Positions 42,001 through 50,101 of a DNA stretch of 53,513 nucleotides are shown in pieces (the stretch's first letter is position 1; each line of letters begins with the position of its first letter). Source of the DNA: Olsenella sp. An290 (GTDB lineage: Bacteria > Actinomycetota > Coriobacteriia > Coriobacteriales > Atopobiaceae); contig NZ_NFIU01000013.1 in NCBI RefSeq assembly GCF_002159535.1, positions 1-53,513 of the forward strand, read 5' to 3'. Under the pieces are notes generated by a model. It was given only the letters and a program-made list of their open reading frames with translations. It was not told where the DNA came from and made no database searches. Both the position numbers and the translations under genes were made by a program.

Positions 42001-42517
42001 AGTAGTCGAAGTTGAAGTTGCCCCGCTCTCCGGCGAGCGTGGTGAGCACGATCGTGTGCGACTCGTTCGTCTCGCTGAGGTCGGTCGCCTCGAAGAGCTG
42101 CGTCTGGAAGGTCGCGGTCGACGAGTTGATGTACTCGTCGATCTCCCCGAACGACGTCCCGTCAATGGAGACGGAGAGCTTGCCGGCGCCGTTGCCGCAC
42201 TTTGTAAAGAAGCGCACGCCCGTGCCCTCAAACTGCAGCGTCACGGTTGCGCCGATCGCCGAGGTCTTGAGGTGCGCGCCGCCGTTGGAGGCGGGCTCGG
42301 CCTCCCGCACGAACTGCGTTGCCATGCTGGAGCCGATCTCATGGCTCAGCACGGCATCCTCCGCCTGCACGGTCGTGGTCTGCAGCTCCGCGCCGGTCCC
42401 CGCCTCGACGGCGGCGAGCGCCCGACCATGCGGCATTACGCACGCGCCCATCACGGGCGCCGCCGTCAGGGCGATAAGAACGCCCATCAGGACACGAGAC
42501 ACCGTTCTCTTCTTCAT
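39023..42517 (-). CDS. Large sortase-anchored surface protein with carbohydrate-binding-like modules and beta-helix
   Basis: 1164 aa, ATG at 42517. Order: signal peptide (1-36, ending ALA), a jelly-roll CBM-like domain (about 45-180, GAHLKTSAIGATVTLQFEG), a right-handed parallel beta-helix of polysaccharide-active type (about 195-640, with repeated NN/GN turns such as VVIRNNEVKNV, VLVEGNLVDTF), and an acidic linker. A second CBM-like domain (about 760-890) and a cadherin-like beta-sandwich (NANLASLSYALNGG) follow. Then come an InlB-type repeat (GYTFGGWFTDAACTIAF to LYAKWTP), a Pro/Asp/Gly wall segment, IPSTGD as LPXTG-type motif, a membrane helix and basic tail. It probably binds or cleaves host or dietary glycans; catalytic residues cannot be assigned from sequence alone. 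Confidence 0.88.
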   Translation of the reverse strand: MKKRTVSRVLMGVLIALTAAPVMGACVMPHGRALAAVEAGTGAELQTTTVQAEDAVLSHEIGSSMATQFVREAEPASNGGAHLKTSAIGATVTLQFEGTGVRFFTKCGNGAGKLSVSIDGTSFGEIDEYINSSTATFQTQLFEATDLSETNESHTIVLTTLAGERGNFNFDYFEVISLDETTVDDTVQSPGNTTYYLDSSAAADGDGLSEDAAFDSLDDVNGIAFAPGDKIMIKAGSEFRGQLYPKGSGSADAPIVVDMYGEGEKPLIDGDGRSSDAPSFRDNGPFGEAGSAVYLCNQQYWEINNLRVTNWSDDGQDKERSGIRVEAWGGGTYHHIHIKNCEIFDIRGYNGQDSIWDVVPQGGGTTFYGARTTHRTGGINVVSYTERDLSQATSPSTAGAVLDEGPTIFDDVLIEGNKIENCHSNGITTTNIRGELDDRAYRHTNVVIRNNEVKNVQRAGIVPLYTSGVLVEGNLVDTFQQSYAGYGCGIWCDRANDMLFQYNEVCNGRNTMDGMAFNLDDMTENGVIQYNYSHNNVGGGIMLHVRTNSYNRNNTVRYNLSVNDTAGYAAHQAILVCVGEDASTKIQNAKVYNNTFVNTNVVHPVYKGDEILFENNVFYLPNEGMASKADAYDLGPNTSFKNNVFAGTHSPSEPQNAGANSGNVSVDDSPLAGTFYGIESLEDAMEMAKLVHGSPAIGMGNTDVLTDAGVQEDFYGNPAVIDGKANAGIYNGESVDVVPDEGNPDLRPGEGSDDEPSEDDYDVEYVEAEDDRVEKSDGYNLVTGSQGHGGTHIYYSQTGTFVEYTFTGKAISVYTKTGPGAGTIDILVDGEQVGVDDQYTSAQQFNKRAFTVVFDEEGEHTIRLENNGLKNPSATGNSFNIDCFKVFHEKEVVRDSNANLASLSYALNGGTAVALEGFSADETRYEVELPEGTTGQVVLSGVAESDVASTEALPVELVDGAATATLTVTAEDGTEKTYTVAFTVAEPVVDPDPEPEPEPDSAEVTLDFGDGTTEVLKADETGRVERPSDPVRDGYTFGGWFTDAACTIAFDFENDVVTEDITLYAKWTPVDEGDDGDVPGDDDGNVPGDDEGDGTDAPGQGDGDKNDGADAPKAPAGSAKPAPQKGENVIPSTGDATQAGVLVISGALGAVLLVASSKVRPGRD

Positions 42518-42687
42518 CCTCTGAACCTCTGTTCCTCAGACGTGTTTCCACAAGTGAGCGAAAATCGTAGCAACTGGCCGGCGTCTTCTTGGCCGGCTCT
42601 CTGCCATAGGTAGCAAATGAGCCGTAAGCGTGCCTGCGGGCCTGGGGGGAGGTCGACGGGGGCGTGGGGCGGCGCTGAGAGACGGAA

Positions 42688-42722
42688 CGGGCCCGGACCG
42701 TGGGGGTGACGGTCCGGGCCCG
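42688..42722. terminator. Hairpin downstream of the hydrogenase operon
   Basis: A perfect 13-bp stem CGGGCCCGGACCG / CGGTCCGGGCCCG with a 9-base loop sits about 30 bp after the hydrogenase stop. It lacks a U tract on the minus strand, so it may stop polymerase only with help or protect the mRNA end. Confidence 0.6.
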
Positions 42723-42725
42723 GAT

Positions 42726-42752
42726 GTGCAAAGGGGACTGTCCCCTTTGCAC
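42726..42752. repeat. 27-bp REP-like palindrome, copy C
   Basis: GTGCAAAGGGGA-CTG-TCCCCTTTGCAC, perfect over 12-bp arms, ends one base before the hydrogenase stop triplet at 42754-42756. Arms match copy A at 2003-2029. Confidence 0.8.
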
Positions 42753-42753
42753 G

Positions 42754-44466
42754 TTAGGCGTGGTGGTTGGTGTGGAGGAGCTCCTCGGCGCGCTCGGAGT
42801 TGGGCTCGCCCAGGTAGTCCTGGTAGATGGCCTGAATCGCGGGGTTCTCGTAGGAGTTGCGGAGCTTGGCCCTGCGGTCGAGGCCCCAGAGGACGTCGCC
42901 GCGGACGCCCGCCAGCTCCTCGCCGTCGTGGATGGGCTGGCCGCCGCCGCCCGCGCATCCGCCGGGACAGGCCATGACCTCCACGAAGTCGTACTCCACG
43001 GCACCCTCGGCGAGGGCGTCCAGCAGGAAGGCCGTGTTGGCGAGGCCGTGGGCCACCGCCACGCGCACCGGCGTGCCCGCGAGGTCGAACGTGGCCTCCT
43101 TCCAGCCGTCGAGGCCGCGGATCTCAGAGAACGCGTCCGGGCGCGGGGTCTCGCCCGTCACCACGTGGTAGGCGGTGCGCAGCGCCGCCTCCATGACGCC
43201 GCCCGTGGCGCCGAAGATGACGCCCGCGCCGGTGGCGGTGCCGAGCGGCTGGTCGAACTCCTCCTCGGGCAGGGTGGTGGCGTCGATGTGCTCGGCGCGA
43301 ATCATGCGGTCCACCTCGCGCGTGGTGAGCGAGACGTCAACGTCCGGGTCGCCGCAGGCGTCGTTCATGACGGGAATGGCCACCTCGGCCTTCTTGGCCG
43401 TGCAGGGCATGATCTCCACGCAGAAGATCTTGTGCGGGTCGATGTCCTTGAGCTCGGCGAAGTAGCTCTTGGCCACGGCGCCGAACATCTGGCCCGGGGA
43501 CTTGGAGGTGGAGAGCTGGTCCACGAGCTCGGGGCGCACCGCCTTGACGTAGCGCACCCAGCCCGGGCAGCAGGAGGTGAACATCGGGAACGTGTTCTCG
43601 TCGCGGTGCGCGAGCTTGTGCAGGAGCTCGGTACCCTCCTCCATGATGGTGAGGTCGGCCGAGAAGTCCGTGTCAAAGACGTAGTCCACGCCCATCTGGC
43701 GCAGCGCCGCCACGAGCCGTCCGACGGTGGCCTCCTCGCGCGGCAGGCCCAGGCTCTCGCCCCAGGCGGCGCGCACCGCCGGCGCGATCTGCACCACGAC
43801 GACCTTCTCGGGGTCGGCGAGCGCGTCGAAGACCTTCTGCGTGTCGTCGCGCTCGCGCAGCGCCCCCGTCGGGCAGTGCGTGATGCACTGGCCGCAGAGG
43901 GTGCAGTCGGACTCGGCGATCGAGCCGCCGCCGCGGACGTTCACGCTCGTGTGCGTGGCGCGGTTGGCGAGGTCCCACACGCCGAGCCCCTGGATCTTCT
44001 CGCACACCTGGATGCAGCGCAGGCAGTTCACGCACTTGTCGTTGTTGCGGATGAGCGGGAAGGACTTGTCCCACGGGTCGTGCATGAGACGCTTCTCGTA
44101 GGGCAGCTCGGAGATGCCGAGGTCGTTGGCGAGCGTCTGCAGCGTGCAGTTGCCGGAGCGCACGCAGCTCGTGCACTCGGAGTCGTGCGTGGCGAGCAAG
44201 AGCTCCACGTTCATGCGCCGCGCGGCGCGGACCTTGGGGCTGTTGGTGCGCACGACCATGCCCTCGAGCACGGTGTTGTTGCACGCGGCGACAAGCTGGT
44301 CGATGCCCTCGATCTCCACCACGCAGACGCGGCAGGCGCCGATCTCGTTGAGGTCCTTGAGGTAGCAGAGCGTGGGGATCTTGATGCCCACGGTGGCGGC
44401 GGCGTCGAGGATGGACGTGCCCTCGGCCACGCTCACGGCGCGGCCGTCGATGGTGAGGTTTACCAC
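42754..44466 (-). CDS. [FeFe] hydrogenase, group A, monomeric-type catalytic subunit
   Basis: 570 aa, GTG start at 44466 overlapping the stop of the upstream gene. N-terminus: plant-type [2Fe-2S] domain (LCYLKDLNEIGACRVC, VAACNN), then the His/Cys4 cluster region (HDSECTSCVRSGNC), then two [4Fe-4S] motifs (CVNCLRCIQVC, CTLCGQCITHC). The H-cluster domain has all three signatures: FTSCCPGWVRYV, MPCTAKKAEVAIP and EVMACPGGCAGGGGQP. No C-terminal HydB-like extension. It makes or consumes H2 in the cytoplasm. Maturases HydEFG are not in the window. With the NuoF/GltD fusion next door, electrons likely come from NAD(P)H, possibly with ferredoxin in a bifurcating complex (inference). Confidence 0.95.
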   Translation of the reverse strand: MVNLTIDGRAVSVAEGTSILDAAATVGIKIPTLCYLKDLNEIGACRVCVVEIEGIDQLVAACNNTVLEGMVVRTNSPKVRAARRMNVELLLATHDSECTSCVRSGNCTLQTLANDLGISELPYEKRLMHDPWDKSFPLIRNNDKCVNCLRCIQVCEKIQGLGVWDLANRATHTSVNVRGGGSIAESDCTLCGQCITHCPTGALRERDDTQKVFDALADPEKVVVVQIAPAVRAAWGESLGLPREEATVGRLVAALRQMGVDYVFDTDFSADLTIMEEGTELLHKLAHRDENTFPMFTSCCPGWVRYVKAVRPELVDQLSTSKSPGQMFGAVAKSYFAELKDIDPHKIFCVEIMPCTAKKAEVAIPVMNDACGDPDVDVSLTTREVDRMIRAEHIDATTLPEEEFDQPLGTATGAGVIFGATGGVMEAALRTAYHVVTGETPRPDAFSEIRGLDGWKEATFDLAGTPVRVAVAHGLANTAFLLDALAEGAVEYDFVEVMACPGGCAGGGGQPIHDGEELAGVRGDVLWGLDRRAKLRNSYENPAIQAIYQDYLGEPNSERAEELLHTNHHA

Positions 44467-46286
44467 TGCTCGATCCTCCCCCCGCGGAACGCGCCAAAGC
44501 CGAAGTGGTCGCAGCGCAGGCAGCGCGAAGCCTCCTGGTGCGCCTCCTCGTCCGTGAGGCCGTTCTCGACGATGTCGAAGTCATGGATGCGCTCGGCCGC
44601 CTCGCGCTCGCGCATCTCGCAGCGCGCGCAGGAGATCTTGCCCTTGAACTGCACGGGCGGCAGCTCCACGTCGAGCTCGATCTGGTGGTTGTAGCCGAGG
44701 TAGTTGTCGATGTTGCCGGCCGCGACCTTGCCCGCGTTGATCGCGCGGATGACGGTGGCCGGGCCGCTCTGGCAGTCGCCGCCGGAGAAGAGGCCGTCCT
44801 GGCCGGGCACGGCACCGTCGGAGTCCGTGACGATGCGGCCCCACTTGCAGGGCACGCCCCGCTCCTCAAAGGTGGCCGAGTCGATGTCCTGGCCAATGGC
44901 CACGATCACGCGGTCGCACGGAACCACCACGTCGCCGCCCTCGGCCGCCCTCGGCGCGGGGCGCCCGCGCTTGAGGCCGCCGATGATCTGCGGCTCCACC
45001 TTGAGGCCGGCCACGCGCCCGGCCTCGTCCACGACGACCTCCTTGGGCGCGTGCAGGTCCATAACCTCGCAGCCCTCGGCCTCGGCGCCGGCGATCTCCT
45101 CGTCCTGGGCCGTCATGTCGGCCACGCGGCGACGATACGCAATGATGACCTTCTCGGCGCCCAGGCGCACGGAGGTGCGGGCCACGTCCATGGCCACGTT
45201 GCCGCCACCCACCACGGTGACCGTGAGGCCGCGGAAGTCGGGCGGGTTGTTGTCTCCCATGTCGCGCAGGAGCTTGACGGCGGACATGACGCCCTCGGCG
45301 TCCTCGCCCGGAAGGCCGAGCTTCTTGTCCGCGTGCGCGCCGATGGCCAGGTAGACGGCATCATAGTCCGCGCGCAGGCGCTCGAGCTCCTCGCCGTCGA
45401 CCGCATGGTTCTTCTCGACGTCGATGCCGCAGTCCAAGATCCACTGAATCTCGGAGTCGAGCTGCTCGCGCGGCAGGCGGTAGTTGGGGATGCCGTAGCG
45501 GAGCATCCCGCCGAGGTGCGCGCGCTGCTCGAAGATCGTGACCTTGTGGCCCATGAGCGTGAGGTAGTACGCACAGGAGATGCCGGCCGGGCCGCCGCCC
45601 ACCACGGCGACGCGCTTCCTCGTGGGGGCCTTGATGACGGGGCGGTAGTCGCCGGCGTGGTCCACGGCGTAGCGCTTGAGACCGCGGATGTTCATCGGGT
45701 CGTCCACCATGCCGCGGCGGCAGTGCATCTCGCAGGGGTGCTCGCACACGAGGCCGCAGACCAGCGGCAGCGGGTTGTCCTTTCGGATGAGGCGCACCGC
45801 CTCGGTGTAGCGGCCGGCCTCGACGAGCGCTATGTAGCCGGGAATGTCCACGCCGGCCGGGCAGCCGGAGACGCAGGGCACCGTCTGGTGCTGCGAGAAG
45901 CCGCAGGCGTGCTTGGTCACGTGGTGCTCGAAGTCGTCCCGGAAGCCGCGGATGGCCATGAGGGCCACCTCGCCGGCCTCGTAGCCGATCGCGCAGTCGC
46001 TCGAGAGGTAGACCGTGCGCGCGGTGGACTCGATGAGATCGAGCGTCTCCAGCGTGGCGCGGTTGTTGAGGACGTCGTTGAACAGGTGGCGCAGCATGCG
46101 CAGGCCGTTTCTGCACGGCGTGCACTTGCCGCAGCTCTGCGTGGCGCACATGGCCACGTAGGAGGCCGTGAACTCGACGGGGCACGGAGCGAGCGAGCTC
46201 ACCGAGAGGCGCTTCTCGAGCATCTCGTGCATGCTCGACATGATCGCCTGGGACTCGCTCTGCTCCATGACGTGCATTCTTGCCAT
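44460..46286 (-). CDS. NuoF-like Fe-S domain fused to GltD-like NAD(P)H oxidoreductase
   Basis: 608 aa from the ATG at 46286 (AAGGAG eight bases upstream). Residues 1-120 correspond only to the C-terminal [4Fe-4S] part of NuoF (ATQSCGKCTPCRNGLRMLRH); the NuoF FMN/NADH domain is absent. Residues about 130-540 are a GltD/NfnB-type module: Cys-rich CVSGCPAGVDIPGYI, FAD site VVGGGPAGISCAYYL, NAD(P) site VVGGGNVAMDVAR, and GLFSGGDCQSGPATVIRA. A final Cys-rich segment (CARCEMRE, CLRCDHFG) may bind another cluster. It overlaps the hydrogenase start by seven bases, so the two subunits are made together. The role as electron-input subunit is inferred. Confidence 0.9.
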   Translation of the reverse strand: MARMHVMEQSESQAIMSSMHEMLEKRLSVSSLAPCPVEFTASYVAMCATQSCGKCTPCRNGLRMLRHLFNDVLNNRATLETLDLIESTARTVYLSSDCAIGYEAGEVALMAIRGFRDDFEHHVTKHACGFSQHQTVPCVSGCPAGVDIPGYIALVEAGRYTEAVRLIRKDNPLPLVCGLVCEHPCEMHCRRGMVDDPMNIRGLKRYAVDHAGDYRPVIKAPTRKRVAVVGGGPAGISCAYYLTLMGHKVTIFEQRAHLGGMLRYGIPNYRLPREQLDSEIQWILDCGIDVEKNHAVDGEELERLRADYDAVYLAIGAHADKKLGLPGEDAEGVMSAVKLLRDMGDNNPPDFRGLTVTVVGGGNVAMDVARTSVRLGAEKVIIAYRRRVADMTAQDEEIAGAEAEGCEVMDLHAPKEVVVDEAGRVAGLKVEPQIIGGLKRGRPAPRAAEGGDVVVPCDRVIVAIGQDIDSATFEERGVPCKWGRIVTDSDGAVPGQDGLFSGGDCQSGPATVIRAINAGKVAAGNIDNYLGYNHQIELDVELPPVQFKGKISCARCEMREREAAERIHDFDIVENGLTDEEAHQEASRCLRCDHFGFGAFRGGRIEQW

Positions 46287-46514
46287 AGGCCCTCTCCTTG
46301 CACATCCGGAGGTGTACGGGTGCCGGCGCCCCTCAGCGCGGCACATTTGTCTGAGCGTAGGCGCGCCGCCCGCGCGGGCGGCCGGGCATTCGGCGAGCAG
46401 CACCGTTTGGGTTGGCGGACGGCCGCCCGCCCCGTGCCCGCTTGACGCGACTGCTCGGCGCGCTCGCCTGGCGCGACAAGAACCGCGCCGGGTGCGCGGG
46501 GGCGGGGCCGGGGC

Positions 46515-46650
46515 CGCTGCCAGGAACCGCGCCGGGTGCGCGCCGGGCTGCGCGCACTCGACAAAACCCGTGTCCGCACGGACACAAAACGCCCCGGGTG
46601 CGCGCCCGGGGCGCCGGGCGGGCGCGCACCCGGCGCGGTTCCTGGCAGCG
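46515..46650. repeat. Cruciform-like element with 30-bp perfect arms
   Basis: Arms 46515-46544 and 46621-46650 are exact complements over 30 bp. The enclosed 76 bp hold the GCGCACTCGACAA / GTCCGCACGGACACAAA block also seen at 19737-19771, plus a CGCCCCGGG...CCCGGGGCG stem. Extreme GC content and nested symmetry suggest a palindromic repeat element. Confidence 0.8.
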
Positions 46651-46744
46651 CGGCCCGCGGCGGGCCCCGGGCCGGAAGCGCTGCCGCGCGCAACCCGCCC
46701 GCCGGGCGAGAAGGACGCGCCGCGCCCAAGAGTGAGGGGTACAA

Positions 46745-46774
46745 TTGCCAGGAGAGGAAGATTCTCTGCATATA
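46745..46774 (+). promoter_or_regulatory. Possible promoter of the lipoprotein gene
   Basis: TTGCCA (46745-46750), 18 bp, CATATA (46769-46774), about 95 bp before the start codon, in the only AT-rich stretch of this gap. Moderate match only. Confidence 0.4.
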
Positions 46775-46869
46775 TGAAGCGCTGAACTGGCAGTTTTTAG
46801 TAAGAGAACTTAAATAAGTATGTAAGCGGCGCGTCATGGGGACGCACCGCCCGACGGAAGGGAGCGCTC

Positions 46870-47463
46870 ATGAGAGCCACCTTGAGAGATCGTGTCCTGC
46901 ACGGCGTCGTCTGCTCCATCGCCATCCTGCTCGCGGTCTGCGCCGGCGTCGCGCTGGGCGGCTGCTCGAGAGAAAACCCCGAGCAGGAGATCAGGGCCGA
47001 CCTCACGGCGAACTTCGATGAGATCAAGGAACTCGACGAGGCGACCGTCTCCGAGATCTCCTCCGGCATGGACGCCTCCGCGTTCGAGGCCTACGGCATC
47101 GCGCCCGAGGACGTGGTCCGCCTGCTCCTCGACGGGTTTGACTACGAAATCGGCACCGTCAGCGTTGACGAGGACGGCAAGACGGCCACGGCGGAGGTCT
47201 CAGTCACCTGCAAGTCGGCCACCGGGGTCAGCGACGCGGCCGCCCAGGCGGCGACCGAGCTCATGGAGGAGATCATGACGGACCCCTCCGGGGCAGAGCT
47301 GCTCTCCGACGAGGACGCCATGAACGCGCGCATCGGACAGGTCGTGCTGGCCGCCCTCGACGCGCTCGAGATCCGAGAGACCACGGTCGAGGTTCCCTAC
47401 GCAAAGACCGACGGCGTCTGGCAGGTCTCGGACTCCTCGTGGATCGCGGGGATGTTCCAGTAA
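46870..47463 (+). CDS. Small lipoprotein with predicted globular domain
   Basis: 197 aa, ATG at 46870 with GGAAGGGAG upstream. The signal peptide has lipobox LGGC (Cys 32). The mature part is about 165 residues, acidic, starting with a helix (EQEIRADLTANFDEIKELDE) and followed by a beta-rich region (YEIGTVSVDEDGKTATAEVSVTCKS) and a second helix. This pattern resembles DUF4878/DUF5105-type lipoproteins with an NTF2-like fold, but I cannot name a family firmly. It is monocistronic and divergent from the hydrogenase operon. Role unknown. Confidence 0.75.
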   Translation: MRATLRDRVLHGVVCSIAILLAVCAGVALGGCSRENPEQEIRADLTANFDEIKELDEATVSEISSGMDASAFEAYGIAPEDVVRLLLDGFDYEIGTVSVDEDGKTATAEVSVTCKSATGVSDAAAQAATELMEEIMTDPSGAELLSDEDAMNARIGQVVLAALDALEIRETTVEVPYAKTDGVWQVSDSSWIAGMFQ

Positions 47464-47469
47464 GGCCCG

Positions 47470-47549
47470 CGGGGCGCCGGGCCGCAGGCCGCAGGCCGCG
47501 GGGCGCCGGGGGCGCAGCGGGCTGCTGTCCGCCGTCTCCCGGCGCCCCG
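47470..47549. terminator. GC-rich hairpin after the lipoprotein gene
   Basis: CGGGGCGCCGGG occurs at 47470 and 47499 and its complement CCCGGCGCCCCG at 47538-47549, so either upstream copy can pair with the single downstream copy. No U tract follows. The alternative pairing is notable for a plain terminator. Confidence 0.5.
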
Positions 47550-47611
47550 TCGCGTCCCTTGCGAGCCGGCGTCCCCGGGCGCAAAACGTGACCCCTACCC
47601 TGCCTCCTCCG

Positions 47612-50059
47612 TCATGAAACGAGGGTGGAGGCTATGCGGGCGGCGTCCGTGGCGTCCTTGGCGTAGAAGTCCGCCCCCACCATGCGGGCGTACTCGGGCG
47701 TGAGGACCGCGCCGCCCACCATGACCTTGCACCAGGGCGCGCGCTCGTGCAAAAGCTCGATAGTCTCCGCCATCGCGGGGACGGTCGAGGTCATGAGCGC
47801 CGAGAGCCCCGCCAGGGGCGCGTGGCGCTCCTCGACCGCGGCGAGCACGGTCTCCGGCGCCACGTCGCGCCCCAGGTCAACCACGTCAAAGCCATAGTTC
47901 TCGAGCAGCATGCGCACGATGTTCTTCCCGATGTCGTGAATGTCCCCGCGCACGGTGCAGATCACCACGGGACCCTTGCCGGCCGCAGGGGCGCCGTCCC
48001 TCCCGCTGGCCGCGCGAATCACCTCAAAGCCCGCCTTGGCCGCCTCGGCGGAGGCCATGAGCTGCGGCAGGAAGAACGTCCCCGCCTCAAAGCGCCGGCC
48101 CACCTCGTCGAGGGCGGGAATGAGGATCTCGTCGATCGCAAAGAGCGCGTCATGGGCGAGAAGAACCTCGCGCATGGTGTCGGCCATGGGTCCGTCACGC
48201 CCCACGAGCACGAGCTCGCGAGCGCGCTCGACAGGATCGTCCGAGAGGCCCGCGGCGGACGGCGGGAGGTTCTTCTCGCCCGCCGGCGAGGGCGCGCCCG
48301 CGGGGGCGACGTCCGAGCGATCGGCGTAGTGCTCCACGTAGAAGCGCGCCTGCGCGTCCTCCCCCGAGAGCACGCGCCAGGAGTCGACGACGTCCATCAT
48401 GCGGCGGCTCCCGGGGTTGATGATCGCGAGGTCAAGCCCCGCGGAGAAGGCGGCCGCCAGGAAGGTGGCGTTGAGCAGGGGACGGAAGGGCAGGCCAAAG
48501 CTGATGTTGGAGACGCCCAGGACCGTGCGGACGCCGGGGAGCTCCGCCTTGACGGCGGCGATGGCGTCCAGGATCGCGCGCGGCGCGCGCTGGTCGGTCG
48601 AGGCCGCCATGGCGAGGCAGTCGATGACGACGTCGTGGCGCGGGATGCCCGCCGCGTCCGTCGCCGCCACGATCGTGCGCGCGATCTCCACGCGGCCGGC
48701 GGCCGTGTCGGGGATGCCGGTCTCGTCGAGCGTGAGGCCCACGAGCGAGCAGCCGTAGCGCGCGGCGAGGGGCACCACGGCGGCAAGGCTCTCGGCCTTG
48801 CCGTTCACCGAGTTGATGAGGGGCTTGCCGGGGTAGCCGCGCACCGCGGCCTCGATGACCGCGGGGTCGGAGGCGTCGATCTGGAGGGGCAGCGTGGTCA
48901 CGCCCTGGAGCTCCGACACGAGCTGGCACATGACGGCGCGCTCGTCGATCTCGGGGAGGCCGGCGTTGACGTCAAGGATCTGGGCGCCCGCGGCCTCCTG
49001 CGCGATGGCCTCGCCCATCACGAAGTCATGGTTGCCGCTGCGCAGGGCCTCCTTCATGCGACGCTTGCCCGTGGGGTTTATGCGCTCGCCAATGACGCCC
49101 ACCTGGCCGGGCGCGAGGGAGACGAGCCTCTGGGGGCCCGCCACGGCAAAGCGGTCGCGGCGCGGCCGCGGGGCGGGGCGGCGCGCGTCGAGCAGGGCGC
49201 GCTCGGCGGCGATGTGGGCGGGGGTGGTGCCGCAGCAGCCGCCCGTGATGGTGACGCCCGCGTCGAGCATCCCGGCCACCGCCTCGGCGTACGCCCCGGG
49301 GTCCACGTCAAAGACCGTGGCGCCGTCCACCACGTGCGGCAGGCCCGCGTTGGCCTGCACCATGACCGGGCAGCTCGCCCAGGGGAGCATCCGCTCGACG
49401 AGCGGCGCCACCTCGTCGGGGCCGAGCGAGCAGTTGACGCCCACGGCGTCGGCGCCGAGCGAGGAGAGCGTGAGGGCCGCGACCTCCGGCGTGGTGCCCA
49501 GGAACGTGCGGCCGTCCTCCTGGAAGGTCATCGTGACGAGGACGGGCAGGTCGGCGTTCTCGCGGGCGGCCAGGACGGCGGCCTTGGCCTCGGCGAGGTC
49601 GGCCATGGTCTCCACGACGACGAGGTCGGCGCCGGCCGCCGCGGCCGCGCGGACCTGGCGGGCAAAGAGCTCGTAGGCGTCGTCGAAGGCGAGCGGGCCC
49701 ATCGGGGCGAGGAGCTGGCCCGTCGGGCCGATGTCGGCCGCCACGTAGCGCGGGCGGGCGGCGCGGGCGCAGGCCACGGCCGCCGCGAAGACCTCCTCCA
49801 CGGAGGCGGCGTCGCCGAGCTTGTCCGCGTTGGCCCCAAAGGTGTTGGTGGTCACCACGTCCGCCCCGGCGGCCACGTAGGCGGCATGGACCTCCGTCAC
49901 CACCTCAGGGTGCGTGAGGCACAGAAGCTCCGGCAGCTCGCCGGCCGCAAGGCCGCGGGCCTGGAGCTCGGTCCCCATGGCTCCGTCAAAGAGCAGCAGG
50001 GCCTCGCCGGCGAGCGCGGCGCGCAGGAGGTCGGTGTGGGCGTTGGTGGACACGGGCAT
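47612..50059 (-). CDS. metH: Cobalamin-dependent methionine synthase lacking the activation domain
   Basis: 815 aa if the ATG at 50059 is used; the GTG at 50053 is better spaced from AAGGGGG and may be the true start. Domains: homocysteine-binding barrel (about 10-300) with Zn ligands in VGVNCSLGP and ITGGCCGTTP; pterin/methyl-THF domain (about 320-580, VIGERINPTGKRRMKEAL, VNAGLPEIDERAVM); B12-binding cap and Rossmann domain (about 640-815) with DIHDIGKNIVRMLLENYGF, whose His is the lower cobalt ligand. The usual C-terminal AdoMet reactivation domain is absent and is encoded separately next door. It transfers methyl from methyl-THF to homocysteine. The operon is metF - activation domain - metH, read leftward. 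Confidence 0.93.
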   Translation of the reverse strand: MPVSTNAHTDLLRAALAGEALLLFDGAMGTELQARGLAAGELPELLCLTHPEVVTEVHAAYVAAGADVVTTNTFGANADKLGDAASVEEVFAAAVACARAARPRYVAADIGPTGQLLAPMGPLAFDDAYELFARQVRAAAAAGADLVVVETMADLAEAKAAVLAARENADLPVLVTMTFQEDGRTFLGTTPEVAALTLSSLGADAVGVNCSLGPDEVAPLVERMLPWASCPVMVQANAGLPHVVDGATVFDVDPGAYAEAVAGMLDAGVTITGGCCGTTPAHIAAERALLDARRPAPRPRRDRFAVAGPQRLVSLAPGQVGVIGERINPTGKRRMKEALRSGNHDFVMGEAIAQEAAGAQILDVNAGLPEIDERAVMCQLVSELQGVTTLPLQIDASDPAVIEAAVRGYPGKPLINSVNGKAESLAAVVPLAARYGCSLVGLTLDETGIPDTAAGRVEIARTIVAATDAAGIPRHDVVIDCLAMAASTDQRAPRAILDAIAAVKAELPGVRTVLGVSNISFGLPFRPLLNATFLAAAFSAGLDLAIINPGSRRMMDVVDSWRVLSGEDAQARFYVEHYADRSDVAPAGAPSPAGEKNLPPSAAGLSDDPVERARELVLVGRDGPMADTMREVLLAHDALFAIDEILIPALDEVGRRFEAGTFFLPQLMASAEAAKAGFEVIRAASGRDGAPAAGKGPVVICTVRGDIHDIGKNIVRMLLENYGFDVVDLGRDVAPETVLAAVEERHAPLAGLSALMTSTVPAMAETIELLHERAPWCKVMVGGAVLTPEYARMVGADFYAKDATDAARIASTLVS

Positions 50060-50101
50060 CCCCCTTGGTCGAGGTGTCTGACGACGGTCTTTTGTGACAG
50101 A

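Larger units (their letters stand above)
46287..46869. other. 583-bp divergent gap with GC-rich palindromes and an AT-rich promoter segment
   Basis: From the hydrogenase side: the leader of the NuoF/GltD gene, then about 300 bp of 80-90% GC made of nested inverted repeats (46469-46700), then an abrupt AT-rich stretch (46735-46835) holding the promoter of the lipoprotein gene. No convincing ORF; apparent frames are products of GC bias. Block GAACCGCGCCGGGTGCGCG occurs twice direct (46480, 46524) and once inverted (46623). Confidence 0.7.

Noticed and set aside
39023-42613. Very long plus-strand open frame opposite the large surface protein
   Set aside because: It is a GC-bias shadow: its translation is Val/Gly/Arg/Asp-rich without domains, whereas the minus strand gives signal peptide, beta-helix and sortase motif.
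46413-46735. Small GC-rich ORFs in the hydrogenase/lipoprotein gap
   Set aside because: All are Arg/Ala/Pro/Gly frames running through inverted repeats, open on both strands, without ribosome-binding sites.
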